64,000 nt of DNA. Source: CAYZGU01 sp964478165 (lineage in GTDB: Bacteria > Poribacteria > WGA-4E > JAJDTR01). Shown here piece after piece: positions 9,172 to 18,580 of the stretch. The translations under genes were made by a program, and so were the position numbers. Numbering within the stretch: the first letter of the stretch is position 1; each line of letters begins with the position of its first letter. The stretch is from the NCBI GenBank assembly GCA_964478165.1, contig CAYZGU010000004.1, positions 62,001 to 126,000 on the forward strand, read 5' to 3'. The notes beneath the pieces are model-generated. The model had not been told where the DNA came from and ran no database searches. It was given only the letters and a program-made list of their open reading frames with translations.

Positions 9172-10869
9172 TTGAACGAAAAGAAAATTTTCAACATGAC
9201 CCGTTGGGAAGATTGGAATCGAGAACACGGCACGCTTCCCAGCCCCGCTACGGACTACTCCGAATGGCCCTCTGGTTATAGTATCTTACTGAATGAGAAG
9301 ATTATGCATCCCGAGGATTTGTCGCTTTGGAAGATGAAGTTGGACCAAAAACGACAGCTTTTTGTAGACGATTATCTTATTGCTCATACTGCGAACGTTA
9401 GGCGTCAATTCCACTCCGTAAAAAAGCATCCGGCCAACCCTGTTTTTAAAGATGTCTGGCCCCAGTACTTCTCTGCGGAGGGCAATCTTCTGCGAATGTA
9501 CACTAAAGATATGGTTCAGGGCAGACGGTGTGTGCGCCTGTTCCAGTCCGAAGACGGTGTGCATTGGAGAGCCCCCAATCTCGATGTCTGTGATGTTTCT
9601 GATTATCCTCCGTCTGAGAGTATCGGAACGAACAATGTGGTCTGTCCGCGCGGTCAGTTACATGGACTCTTCTGCGAACCTGACGCGCCTGACCCGGAAC
9701 GACAATGGAAGATGATTCTGAGTCACCACAAAAGATCTGTACCCGTAACCTGGCCCTACCTGAAAAGACAGGACGGTTATTACAAGGACGGATCACATGT
9801 CCCACTTGCTGGTGCCTATGTTCGTAAGGAGAAGATGCCGGAGCAGGTTAGTTTCTACGAGCTTCACACCTCTAGAGATGGAATAAACTGGAAATTTGAT
9901 GCCAACACCAGTCTACAGAAATCAGAATCGCATGTTTATACTCCGTTGCACCGGCCTTTAGGCATCGGAGACTGTCTGGTTACCCGATGGGATCCGATTC
10001 TGAGAAAGTACATTGCTCATGCCAAAGCATTCGTTGGCCCGGACTTCAGGTTTCCGCCGTGCAATGAGGCTAGAACAGTACTCTGGTGTGAGAGCGACGA
10101 TCTGATCCACTGGAGTCCGCCTAGGGTGTATGCCTACCCTGATACGAAGGACGCAGCAACGTATGGGATGTACGGAGTGTACGAAGCCGACGGCTGGCCT
10201 TACGAGAGCATGTGGCTTGGTTGCTTATCGATGACGGCTTATTTCCCCTCGCCAAATACCGACTGGTTGGCCAAACTGAACTGGATTGTTCTGGCCGGCA
10301 GTAGAGATGGTCACACCTGGTACTATCTTGGCGATCGTGAACCCTTTATCCCTAATGGCGAGGGGAACAGCTTTGATGCACACTATATACGCATGGCCAA
10401 TCTGTGCAACACGGGGGGACCGCTGGTACGAGATAATGAACTTTGGTTCTATTATTTGGGCAACTATGGTGGTACGACGGAGTTTGCGGGACTAGAGCGC
10501 GGTAGTAGAGCCCGTTGGGAGTATGGCGGCGGAATTGGCAAAATTAGAAGAGATGGTTTTGCTTCTCTTAATGCTGGAGACCGTGCAGGAGTGGTCATTA
10601 CCCGTCCACTGACTTTTTTAGGTGAAGGAGTGCTGTGGGTCAATGCGGATGTGGAGTCAGGTGGCTACGTCAAGGTATCGGTTTTATCGGAGGACGCCGC
10701 TGAAGTGCCCATGTTTGAAGAGCACAATTGCAATGGTGTGTCAATGGACACCCTCTGTGGAGTAATCAGATGGAAGGAGAGGGAAATGTTAGCAGAAGTG
10801 AAGAATCGGTACATTAGACTCGCCTTTCATCTTAAGAACGCGAAGCTGTACTCTTTTTGGATCTCTTGA
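9172..10869 (+). CDS. GH32/GH43-like beta-propeller protein
   Basis: 565 residues. After a 60-residue lead, the motif QLFVDDYLIAHT and a His-Pro-Ala-Asn-Pro-Val segment open a repeated propeller pattern in which strands end in Ser-Glu-Asp-Gly-Val-His-Trp or Ser-Arg-Asp-Gly-Ile-Asn-Trp (about residues 125, 240, 310, 385). This is typical of five-bladed GH32/GH43/GH130-like proteins. The C-terminus (about 470-565) is a beta-sandwich. The start is TTG at 9172, supported by AGGAG at 9160-9164; the first in-frame ATG is eight codons later. A distant paralogue follows at 11567. Likely a glycosidase or glycoside phosphorylase-fold protein; substrate unknown. Confidence 0.7.
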   Translation: MNEKKIFNMTRWEDWNREHGTLPSPATDYSEWPSGYSILLNEKIMHPEDLSLWKMKLDQKRQLFVDDYLIAHTANVRRQFHSVKKHPANPVFKDVWPQYFSAEGNLLRMYTKDMVQGRRCVRLFQSEDGVHWRAPNLDVCDVSDYPPSESIGTNNVVCPRGQLHGLFCEPDAPDPERQWKMILSHHKRSVPVTWPYLKRQDGYYKDGSHVPLAGAYVRKEKMPEQVSFYELHTSRDGINWKFDANTSLQKSESHVYTPLHRPLGIGDCLVTRWDPILRKYIAHAKAFVGPDFRFPPCNEARTVLWCESDDLIHWSPPRVYAYPDTKDAATYGMYGVYEADGWPYESMWLGCLSMTAYFPSPNTDWLAKLNWIVLAGSRDGHTWYYLGDREPFIPNGEGNSFDAHYIRMANLCNTGGPLVRDNELWFYYLGNYGGTTEFAGLERGSRARWEYGGGIGKIRRDGFASLNAGDRAGVVITRPLTFLGEGVLWVNADVESGGYVKVSVLSEDAAEVPMFEEHNCNGVSMDTLCGVIRWKEREMLAEVKNRYIRLAFHLKNAKLYSFWIS

Positions 10870-11566
10870 AAAGGAAGAAGACAAACAAAGGAGCCACGTG
10901 TTGAAACAGGTTCATAGATTGTTGATGTCCGCTCTCTCCGGAGTGTTGTTGATTTAGTCAGATTCAACCGTGGTAGCCATTCAGTTCTTTGCATGGTTAT
11001 ACAAGGATCCAATGTTTTAATCAAGAACCTTTCAACGTAAGCGGCACGGCGTGCGAGTCTCTGCACGATGGCGTGTAAACTCATTGAGCGAGTAAGTCAT
11101 GGCGTTTCGGTCTCAATGATAAAGTGGTGCGGGAATCGATGCTTTGCGTGGCGCCAGTTGTAGCGAATATGACCAGCCCTCACGCGTTTTTTGCTGCGCG
11201 CATTTGCGACATCTCAGAGTAGCGGGCAGCCTGTCACGGCTAGGAAGGCTTCCTATCTTTAGGACTTATTTCAGGCAAGCTGTGTGAAATGTTGTGGATG
11301 CGATAGGCAAATATCAATGTCTGCCTCCGAATCTCAGTTTATGCACGGTGAATCAACTGGACAGCGAAGCACGGTGGTGTATAAGTTCTGTCCAATTGAT
11401 TTTAGAGCGTCTGACCTTAGTCGGTTGATTTGAAATTGCAATCTGGTTAATCAGATCCGTGCATTACTCGAACGCTTGCAGAGATTCGAGTCAAAAAAGG
11501 ATTGGGTGCTCAGGGCACCATTGGTTTAACCGAAACGGTCTGCGATCTGTTCAAGCGATAGACACT
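10870..11566. other. 697-base gene-free stretch
   Basis: No gene is supported here. A GTG at 11459 would extend the next protein by 36 residues of low-complexity, unconserved-looking sequence, and I prefer the later ATG. The stretch contains an imperfect 14-base inverted repeat (reported separately) about 165 bases before the preferred start, so it may be a long leader or regulatory region. Confidence 0.5.
11351..11401. repeat. Imperfect 14-bp inverted repeat, possible leader hairpin
   Basis: AATCAACTGGACAG at 11351-11364 pairs with CTGTCCAATTGATT at 11388-11401 with one mismatch, leaving a 23-base loop. No T-run follows, so it is not a canonical terminator. It lies in the long gap before the propeller gene. 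Confidence 0.45.
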
Positions 11567-13093
11567 ATGCTTATTACCCATGATATGAAACACTTCAATC
11601 TGGCGGAGAATACTCACAAGGCGCTCCATCGAGCAGCGTCTATCGATGTGGGCACCGAGCGTCAGTTGCTTTTCGATGATTTTTTTGTTGCCATGGGCTC
11701 CCAGCCTGCACAGTATCCATACGGAATTCGTTGGGTGATTGCTCCTGTGGAAAAACACGCCTTCCCCCTCTTCTGTGGTCAGCCGCCTTGGGAAACCTCG
11801 ATCGCTTGGATATCCGTGATGCATGACGGCGGTCGTTTCCGTATGTGGTACAATAGTCAGCACGAAAACCGGCGTGGCCTACTTGTGAGCTACGCTGAGT
11901 CTGACGATGGTCTCCACTTTAGGCGCGAAAATCTGGCACTGCTTGAGTCCCAGAATTCGATGTACAACAACATTGTCTTCGACGGCGGATTTAATGGTGT
12001 GTCTCCGGAGATGGGAAATGTTTTTATTGATTCCACTGCACCCGAGTCCGAGCGCTACAAAATGATCTACACCGACTGGCCAGGCGCACATGTCTTTGAC
12101 GAACCTTTTACCCACAACGTTGGCGTGTTGAGGGGTGCTGCTTCGCCTGACGGGTTACATTGGAATCGTTACTACGACAACTTCTTGGGCAAGTATTGTG
12201 ATTCTCAGAATTCGGCGTGCTGGGATGGAGATCTCGGGTGTTACGTTGCGTATCATCGCACGATTGGTACTCATGGAAGCTTGCGGATAGGGAACTTCAA
12301 GGTGGATGGAGAACGTCGTGGTCGTGCTATTGGTCGACTAGAATCGCGGGACTATCGTAATTGGGAGTCGGGTGGTGTCGCGCTTCAGGCAGACTTCGAC
12401 GATGGCCTGAATGTCGATGTCTACAATAGCGCGTACAGCCGGTATCCAAAATCGCCTCATGCTCACTTTCTTTTCCCTTCATTCTATCACCACTACGAAG
12501 GTACCTTCCACGTTCAGGTCTGCACTAGTCGGGACAACCGCAACTGGTTTCGTCCGAGTCGAGAGACCTTTATTCCGTTGGGTGAACGCGGGGAGTTTGA
12601 CAGTTTCATGATTAGCGTTGCACCCGGATTCGTACCTCTTGACGATGATCGTTTCGCTCTATACTACCGCTCTGCTGATGGTCCTCATGGGGGCGCCGGT
12701 GTGGAGTTGACTGAATCAGAACAGAAGAAAGTTGCTGCCCGCGTTGGTCGAGTGGTGTTCAAACGGGATCGCATTGTCGGCATTGAGGCCGGGGAGCAAG
12801 GTGGACACTTTTGCACTCGTCCTCTACTCTTTTCCGGTAAAACTCTAAAACTCAACATCGAACCCATAGGTCCTAATTCGCGTTTACGGGTAGAGTTACT
12901 GTCATGGGAAAAAGAGGAGCCTATCGATGGATATGCTTTTGCGGCGTGTGACCCGTTGAGTAACGACGATCTCGATGCCGAAGTACACTGGCAAGGCAAC
13001 GACGGTATTGAGTCTTCTGTCGCGGAAAAACCTGTGCGCTTGCACTTCGAATTCTTCAACATGCGAATCTATGCCTTCCAGTTTGGGGAGTGA
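11567..13093 (+). CDS. GH32/GH43-like beta-propeller protein, second copy
   Basis: 508 residues from the ATG at 11567 (another in-frame ATG at 11585 is possible; an upstream GTG at 11459 is less likely). It shares with the gene at 9172 the opening RQLLFDDFFVA and blades ending Ser-Asp-Asp-Gly-Leu-His-Phe, Ser-Pro-Asp-Gly-Leu-His-Trp and Ser-Arg-Asp-Asn-Arg-Asn-Trp, then a C-terminal beta-sandwich of about 110 residues. These are GH32/GH43-like features. Its stop is one base before the ATG of the enolase-superfamily gene at 13095, so the two are almost certainly co-translated and may act in sequence on one substrate. Confidence 0.7.
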   Translation: MLITHDMKHFNLAENTHKALHRAASIDVGTERQLLFDDFFVAMGSQPAQYPYGIRWVIAPVEKHAFPLFCGQPPWETSIAWISVMHDGGRFRMWYNSQHENRRGLLVSYAESDDGLHFRRENLALLESQNSMYNNIVFDGGFNGVSPEMGNVFIDSTAPESERYKMIYTDWPGAHVFDEPFTHNVGVLRGAASPDGLHWNRYYDNFLGKYCDSQNSACWDGDLGCYVAYHRTIGTHGSLRIGNFKVDGERRGRAIGRLESRDYRNWESGGVALQADFDDGLNVDVYNSAYSRYPKSPHAHFLFPSFYHHYEGTFHVQVCTSRDNRNWFRPSRETFIPLGERGEFDSFMISVAPGFVPLDDDRFALYYRSADGPHGGAGVELTESEQKKVAARVGRVVFKRDRIVGIEAGEQGGHFCTRPLLFSGKTLKLNIEPIGPNSRLRVELLSWEKEEPIDGYAFAACDPLSNDDLDAEVHWQGNDGIESSVAEKPVRLHFEFFNMRIYAFQFGE

Positions 13094-13094
13094 A

Positions 13095-14105
13095 ATGAAA
13101 ATTACTAGTGTAGAACTCAGTGAGGTATTTGTCCCGTATATCCGCCCCATCCGAAACGTTGGCCACAGCGATTCGGAACATACTATCGTACAGGTGCACA
13201 CCGATGAAGGCCTTATTGGCCTGGGGGAAATCTGGCAGCCCGCTAGTGCAATCAAGCCAGACGTTCAAAGGTTCATCGGTGAAGATCCATTGCTGATGAA
13301 CCTGGAAAATCTTGGTCCACCGTGGCAGTCTGCGTTGTACGACATTGTGGCGCAGGCAAAGGAGGTGCCAGTGTGGTGGCTGCTGGGTGACAAGGTGCGT
13401 GACGAGGTTCCAGTAGCGTACTGGTCGTGTCATCTGGCACCTCATGATACGGCGGAGGAGGCGGAAAAGGCAGCATCGCTAGGTTTTACCGTCCATAAAC
13501 TCAAAGCACATGCGAACGACATCGTTCTTCAAGCAGAATTTATGACTCAGGCGACGAAGGGCATAGATTACGCGATTCGTGTGGATCCCAATTGCGGATT
13601 CAAGTATCCGGCCACAGCGGTTCGCTTGGCCCGTGAACTGGCACCCTACAATATACAATCTTTTGAAGACCCGCTCGAGAAAGAGAACTTTAATGTTGCG
13701 TGGTACTCGTTGTTGCGCCACAAAACTGACATTCCGCAGGCGCTGCATCTCATCAGTCCTGAGACTGTGCTTCGTGCAGTCAAAGGAGAAGCTGTAGATT
13801 GCTTTAACATCAGTGGAAACGTGGCAACCGTTAAAAAATGCGCTGCTATTGCTGAGGCCGCTGGTTGCCCTATATGGCTCCAAACCGGTGGCTTGTGTTT
13901 AGGAATTCAAACAGCGTTCTCGACACATTTGCAGGCTACGCTGACGAACGAGTTGCTGGCATGCGACGAACTGCCATTTGTGCGAGATAATGACCTAATT
14001 GGCGGATCTCTGGAATTTAATTCGGGTCATTTCATTGTTCCGCAGGAAAACGGCTTGGGGATTACACTAGACATGGACGCAGTGGCTCATTATTCGACGG
14101 CGTGA
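13095..14105 (+). CDS. Enolase-superfamily (MR/MLE) dehydratase-like protein, KxK type
   Basis: 336 residues, somewhat shorter than the usual 370-400. The N-terminal capping domain (about 1-105) is followed by the barrel with KLK at Lys135/Lys137, Asp164 (RVDPN) and Glu191 (FEDP), which match the KxK base and first two metal ligands of the MR subgroup. The third metal-ligand site (after DIPQAL) is His218, not Asp, Glu or Asn. GGGGAG (13085-13090) overlaps the end of the previous gene. The family abstracts a proton alpha to a carboxylate, typically to dehydrate sugar acids; exact substrate unknown. Confidence 0.85.
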   Translation: MKITSVELSEVFVPYIRPIRNVGHSDSEHTIVQVHTDEGLIGLGEIWQPASAIKPDVQRFIGEDPLLMNLENLGPPWQSALYDIVAQAKEVPVWWLLGDKVRDEVPVAYWSCHLAPHDTAEEAEKAASLGFTVHKLKAHANDIVLQAEFMTQATKGIDYAIRVDPNCGFKYPATAVRLARELAPYNIQSFEDPLEKENFNVAWYSLLRHKTDIPQALHLISPETVLRAVKGEAVDCFNISGNVATVKKCAAIAEAAGCPIWLQTGGLCLGIQTAFSTHLQATLTNELLACDELPFVRDNDLIGGSLEFNSGHFIVPQENGLGITLDMDAVAHYSTA

Positions 14106-14317
14106 ATGGTATGATAAACGACCAGGACCGTGTTAAGCAGCCCTGGTTTCAATGTTCTAACTTGCCGAGGGAAATTTAAATTGGTGGGCGAATTAGCACG
14201 GATAGACTTTCCAAGTATGCGAATTTGACCCCTGTTGTCGGTTTTCTTGTTTTCACGAGGGAATCAGCGGCATCATCTTGGTAATCGCTCGCATTCCGTA
14301 AAAAACTTTTTATTATT

Positions 14318-15292
14318 ATGAATATCCTACCCAAAAAATTCATTCGTGTAATGCCGGATAAACTTCAACCCTTTGTGATCGAGGTTTTCGAGCGCGTAGG
14401 AACGTCAGCGGAAGGCGCAGAGTTCCTCGCTGATCTGTTGGTGCGTACGGACTTACGCGGCGTCTTCAGTCACGGCACGTGTCAATTACCCGGATACATA
14501 GAGAAGATTCGTGATGGCCAAGTGAACCCGTGTCCAAATGTAAGTGTTGTGGACGACTCCGTCTCGACAGCGGTTGTAGATGGTGATGGGGGGCTTGGAC
14601 ATTTTGCCGCTTATCGTGCTGCTTGCATTGCGGTAGAAAAGGCTAAAAGTATAGGGTTAGGCGCTGCTGTGAGCCGAAACCATTTTCATATTGGAAGTGC
14701 AGGCAAGTATTCTCGACTTGCGCTTGAGTCGGAATGTGTCGGTTTTGTCGTATCGGCACACCGTGTGCGCCATGCCCCAGAATCCTCGATATTGAACGCT
14801 TCTCAAGCGTCACCCATGAGTTTTGCAATCCCTTCCGGTCGGGAAGCACCGATCGTTGTGGATATGGCGAACTCTATAAGTTCGGATGAGCCTATAGAAT
14901 CTCTTTTCCCACGCATCCCAGCTACGTTTTTTAAAAACCTTGGTCTGGGTATGGTCTGTCACGCGCTCGGCGGTTTCATGGCGGGTATTTGGTTGTTTGA
15001 TAACCCAGGTGATTCCAGCATCTGGGAGGCGTCAGACCAGGGTGCTTTCGTAATGGCAATCGATGTCTCACGGTTTATTCCGGCGACCGATTTTAAGCGT
15101 GACATTGACCAATATCTGCGTGCACTACATGAAACGCAGCCTGCGCCTGGATATGACCGAGCTACTCTTCCGGGTGAATTGGAATTTGAACGAGAGCGGG
15201 AATGGCAAAAGTACGGGATTCCAATCGGAACGAAACACCAGGATGCGCTGTCGTTGGTTGCCAATCGGCTTGGTATTCCTGTTCCGTTTTGA
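14318..15292 (+). CDS. Ldh_2 family (malate/L-lactate/ureidoglycolate-type) dehydrogenase, shortened
   Basis: 324 residues. It has the family hallmarks TDLRGVFSHGTCQLPGY (about 46-62), DGQVNPCPN, and SRNHFHIGSAGKYSR (about 120-135), whose His is catalytic in this NAD(P)-dependent 2-hydroxyacid dehydrogenase fold. Compared with typical members of about 340-350 residues, the segment after VVDMANS (near 190) seems to lack roughly 30-35 residues, including the usual Gly-Trp-Ala and Asp-Pro-Ala-Glu region near the cofactor. The gene may therefore encode a divergent or impaired enzyme. No clear ribosome site precedes the ATG at 14318. Substrate in this locus could be a 2-keto/2-hydroxy sugar acid (inference). 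Confidence 0.8.
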   Translation: MNILPKKFIRVMPDKLQPFVIEVFERVGTSAEGAEFLADLLVRTDLRGVFSHGTCQLPGYIEKIRDGQVNPCPNVSVVDDSVSTAVVDGDGGLGHFAAYRAACIAVEKAKSIGLGAAVSRNHFHIGSAGKYSRLALESECVGFVVSAHRVRHAPESSILNASQASPMSFAIPSGREAPIVVDMANSISSDEPIESLFPRIPATFFKNLGLGMVCHALGGFMAGIWLFDNPGDSSIWEASDQGAFVMAIDVSRFIPATDFKRDIDQYLRALHETQPAPGYDRATLPGELEFEREREWQKYGIPIGTKHQDALSLVANRLGIPVPF

Positions 15293-15664
15293 GTGACTCC
15301 CACGTTGCCTAGTAATCTTGCGCTAGGTGCTAGACAGGTCGACAAATTTGCCGCGGTTCCGAGGGATTTTAAGTTGGTTTATCAATGACAGAATGCCGAC
15401 ACCCTACAATCTAAGGATGGAAACTACTGCCTAACTTGAGGGCGAACAGCCGCGAGTGCAGGTGAAAAATCCAGCTAGTCTTTTGCATTCACGCGGTTCA
15501 TTAAATCACCAGCTGCCGAAGATTCCTGATTCAGTTCAAATCCAAAGTCGCGTGGTGCAAAAAGGAAGCTGGCTTACATGATGCTAAGAAAAGGATTCGG
15601 CGAAGCACATTCTATGATATAGTTAAGCGATGCCTGTCAATCTGTGCTGCGCCGATCGCTCTCG
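15293..15664. other. 372-base gene-free stretch
   Basis: I see no gene or RNA here. It separates the Ldh_2 gene from the third GH-like barrel gene and probably holds the latter's promoter; a weak TATGAT-type element lies near 15613, but no matching upstream box is clear. Confidence 0.4.
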
Positions 15665-17272
15665 ATGAATATGACAATGCCACCACCCACATATAGAATT
15701 CTTTTCAACTGGGATGGAACGCCTGATGGCTATTCGGAATATCCACAGTCGCTAGATCAGCTCCTCGATATCATCTATGCGCCGCTGGTTGATACGCAAG
15801 TCGGTGCACTTTTCTGGTGTTTGGGCGCGGAGGAAGCCAAGTGGCCGTCCGAAGTTTTGCCGGTGATTGGGGATGCTGAGAATCGCTGTTATGGTTCTGT
15901 CAAGCACATGCGGCGTGCCGAAGGAGTGCGATCGATGTTCGCGTGCCGTGACGATCTATACGATGCTATCGTGCATCGGGGGCATGAGTTGGGTATTCAC
16001 GTCTACTGCTCAATTCGGATGAACGACAATCATTTTTGGTCCGATACTGCTCGGCGTGCTTCCCCTCTCACACCTACAGAGATGGCAGATGTTGTTCGGC
16101 CCGGGCTGACACAATTTCGCAAAGACCATTCGGAATGGTGTCTTGGCGGATTACATGCTCCGGAATGGGCCTCCACATCGTGGAATATGGCTATTCCCGA
16201 AGTTCGAAAGTATAGATTTAAATACATAGAGGAGGCGTGTGGACTCGCCGACTGGGATGGGATTGAGTTGGACTGGCAGCGACATGCCTTCCATCTGCCG
16301 GAACATGATGCGTTCCGACTGCGTTACACCCTTACCGATTTGCAACGTGCTGTGCGGAAAATGACATGTGTGATTGCCGAAGAACGAAGCAGACCTTTCT
16401 ACCTGGCAACGCGGGTAGGTGCTTCGGTTGAGACGTGTCACCGGGTTGGGTGCGATCTTGCAACGTGGATGCAGGAAGGTCTCTGTGACATCGTTGCCAC
16501 GGGCGCTAACTCTGGAACGGATTCTGGCGTGGAGATTGAGGAATTTCTAGCTCTGGCAAAAGGCACCAAGGTAAAGTTGTATCCGGGTTTCGACAGTCAT
16601 TGGGAATCTGGCGCTAGACGTCTGATTCCATCGAAACGCTGGTTGGAAGCTTGGTATCGTGGTCTGGCCCAGGCATACTTTGACCGTGGTGCGGCCGGAG
16701 TACACATCTTCAATTGGCATGCAACGTCGTGTACGCATAGATCTCTGTTGACAACGCTCGGTTCGCCTGAAACGTTGAGGCGTAAACACAAAGTTTATAC
16801 CGCTCTCAAGCGTCATATACGAGCCCGGAGTGAGTTGCGGTACGGTGCTGAACGGGATGACCGTCTCTATGGGGAGGCGCCGGTTCCGCTCTACCGGACA
16901 CTGACCAGAGAGGGTCCTAAGTTCCATGTTCGCATCCATGACGATGTTCTAGCTGCGTCGCAGATAGGCGTATTAGACAACGTTGCGCTTCATATCGAGT
17001 TCTCGCACTATTCGTCTGCTGATGAGGTTGAGGTTCACCTGGACGATTGTCTGTTGCCCGCGCCAACCATCGAGAATGTTGCAGCTGTCGATCGAGATAA
17101 CCCTTCCGATGTGGATGAAAATAGTTGGCTCATCTGGACTCTCGAAGCGGGGACTATAGACAGGGGTGTGCACGAAATCCAGGTCTTTTTGGTCGTACGT
17201 GATGTGCGAATTCGCGTGCCTCTGATCGTGGAGAATGTCGAGGTTTATCTCAGTTTTAAGTGCGATTCGTGA
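15665..17272 (+). CDS. Glycoside-hydrolase-like TIM-barrel protein (type A paralogue 2)
   Basis: 535 residues, the same length as the paralogue at 2763. It has the same opening (YRILFNWDGTPDGYSEYPQS), the WDGIELDWQRHAFHLP motif with Glu201 and Asp203, and the same C-terminal beta-sandwich with SDVDENSWL. ATG 15665 is preferred; GTG at 15644 would add seven residues, and neither has a strong ribosome site. Twenty-one bases after its stop begins an enolase-superfamily gene preceded by AGGAGG, so the two are probably in one operon. That recurring pairing of GH-like barrels with sugar-acid enzymes suggests a shared pathway (inference). Confidence 0.75.
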   Translation: MNMTMPPPTYRILFNWDGTPDGYSEYPQSLDQLLDIIYAPLVDTQVGALFWCLGAEEAKWPSEVLPVIGDAENRCYGSVKHMRRAEGVRSMFACRDDLYDAIVHRGHELGIHVYCSIRMNDNHFWSDTARRASPLTPTEMADVVRPGLTQFRKDHSEWCLGGLHAPEWASTSWNMAIPEVRKYRFKYIEEACGLADWDGIELDWQRHAFHLPEHDAFRLRYTLTDLQRAVRKMTCVIAEERSRPFYLATRVGASVETCHRVGCDLATWMQEGLCDIVATGANSGTDSGVEIEEFLALAKGTKVKLYPGFDSHWESGARRLIPSKRWLEAWYRGLAQAYFDRGAAGVHIFNWHATSCTHRSLLTTLGSPETLRRKHKVYTALKRHIRARSELRYGAERDDRLYGEAPVPLYRTLTREGPKFHVRIHDDVLAASQIGVLDNVALHIEFSHYSSADEVEVHLDDCLLPAPTIENVAAVDRDNPSDVDENSWLIWTLEAGTIDRGVHEIQVFLVVRDVRIRVPLIVENVEVYLSFKCDS

Positions 17273-17293
17273 ACAAACAATACAGGAGGCAAC

Positions 17294-18520
17294 ATGAAGA
17301 TTACCGATATTGAGGTTATTCCCATTTTTCCCCGTCTTGCGAAACGGTATGAAAACCGTAAGGTGAGTCTACACGGTATAGATCATCGTACTGTGTTTAA
17401 GGTTTCAACGGACAATGGCCTGGTCGGCTACGGCGACAATCGCGGGCGACCAGGGAAGTTGCCAGGTCAGTCAACTGTTGAGCAATTCATTGGTCGCAAT
17501 CCATTTGATTTCGTCAACAACAATCTAGACGTGGGTTTGAGTGGCGCGCTCTACGACGTGATGGGAAAACATCTTGAAGTTCCTGCCTATAAATTGATGG
17601 GGCAAAAGGTGCGGGATGCCGTTTCGGTAGCGGCTTGGACTCGACCGGCATCGCCGGAGGAATTTCGGAATGAAATCACCCGTGCTGCAGGGGCGGGTTA
17701 CACTATATTCAAGATTCATACATGTGTCCACCATGATGTCATCGAACAGACACGTCTAGCCGAAGAGGTGGCGCCTGAAGGTTTTAAGATTCACTATGAC
17801 TTCAACGGTAATCGGAGTCTTGGAGCGGTGCTTCCACTGGTTCATGAATTGGAGAAGAACCATCCCATTGTTGGTTATATCGAAGACCCGATTGTACGTA
17901 CTGATATCGACAGTTGGCGCAAGCTGCGCGATCAAACCCGAATCCCAATTATCATGCACGTTCCACCGCTCGGTGGTATGCAAGAAGTTATTCACGGTGT
18001 GGCTGACATATATATGCTGGGGAGTGGGGTTGGGGATACGTTGTCGATGGGATTTGCACTCGGAAGAGCTAACATTCAGACGCTTGTCCAACTGACCGGT
18101 GGCACGCTCACCAAGGCGTTGGCTCTTCACATGGCTGCTGTCATGCCGACTCACAATGCTCATTCAATCACCCTGGATGACCAATACGAGGAAGACATTA
18201 CCACAGAGCGCATTCCGGTCATCGAGGGTGCATCGCCTGTTCCAGAAACCCCAGGATTGGGATTCGAAGTGGATGAGGAGGCTCTAGCCCGCATCTCTGC
18301 GAATACGCCGATAGGGATTCCAAAACATGTGGGGATTCTCCGTATGCCAGGCGGTCATACGTTCTATGGACCGTCCCTTGTTTCACCGAGTGCGGTCACC
18401 GGTCGTGAAGAGGGAACGATACGAGGAATGAAATCTGAGGTTTGGGAAGATGACGGTTCTGAAGCATTTGCCCGGATTTATGATCGTGTGGAAGCAGAGG
18501 GAGTATTCCAGGCTGAATAA
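17294..18520 (+). CDS. Enolase-superfamily protein, KxH type (copy 1)
   Basis: 408 residues. Capping domain about 1-120, then barrel. In place of the KxK pair it has Lys140-Ile-His142; Asp169 (HYDFN) and Glu197 (IEDP) occupy the first two metal positions, and His222 (IPIIMH) the third. The C-terminal pattern PGLGFEVDEEAL recalls glucarate/galactarate dehydratases. AGGAGG (17284-17289) gives a strong ribosome site. It is closely related to 18581-19837 and 23564-24802. The altered residues mean that a standard dehydratase or racemase call should not be assumed; it may use another proton-transfer arrangement. Confidence 0.85.
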   Translation: MKITDIEVIPIFPRLAKRYENRKVSLHGIDHRTVFKVSTDNGLVGYGDNRGRPGKLPGQSTVEQFIGRNPFDFVNNNLDVGLSGALYDVMGKHLEVPAYKLMGQKVRDAVSVAAWTRPASPEEFRNEITRAAGAGYTIFKIHTCVHHDVIEQTRLAEEVAPEGFKIHYDFNGNRSLGAVLPLVHELEKNHPIVGYIEDPIVRTDIDSWRKLRDQTRIPIIMHVPPLGGMQEVIHGVADIYMLGSGVGDTLSMGFALGRANIQTLVQLTGGTLTKALALHMAAVMPTHNAHSITLDDQYEEDITTERIPVIEGASPVPETPGLGFEVDEEALARISANTPIGIPKHVGILRMPGGHTFYGPSLVSPSAVTGREEGTIRGMKSEVWEDDGSEAFARIYDRVEAEGVFQAE

Positions 18521-18580
18521 CTGGCTGAAGTTCTTAACTGCTGTTGAGATTCTTGATCCTTTCGAGGTAAGGAGTTAATT

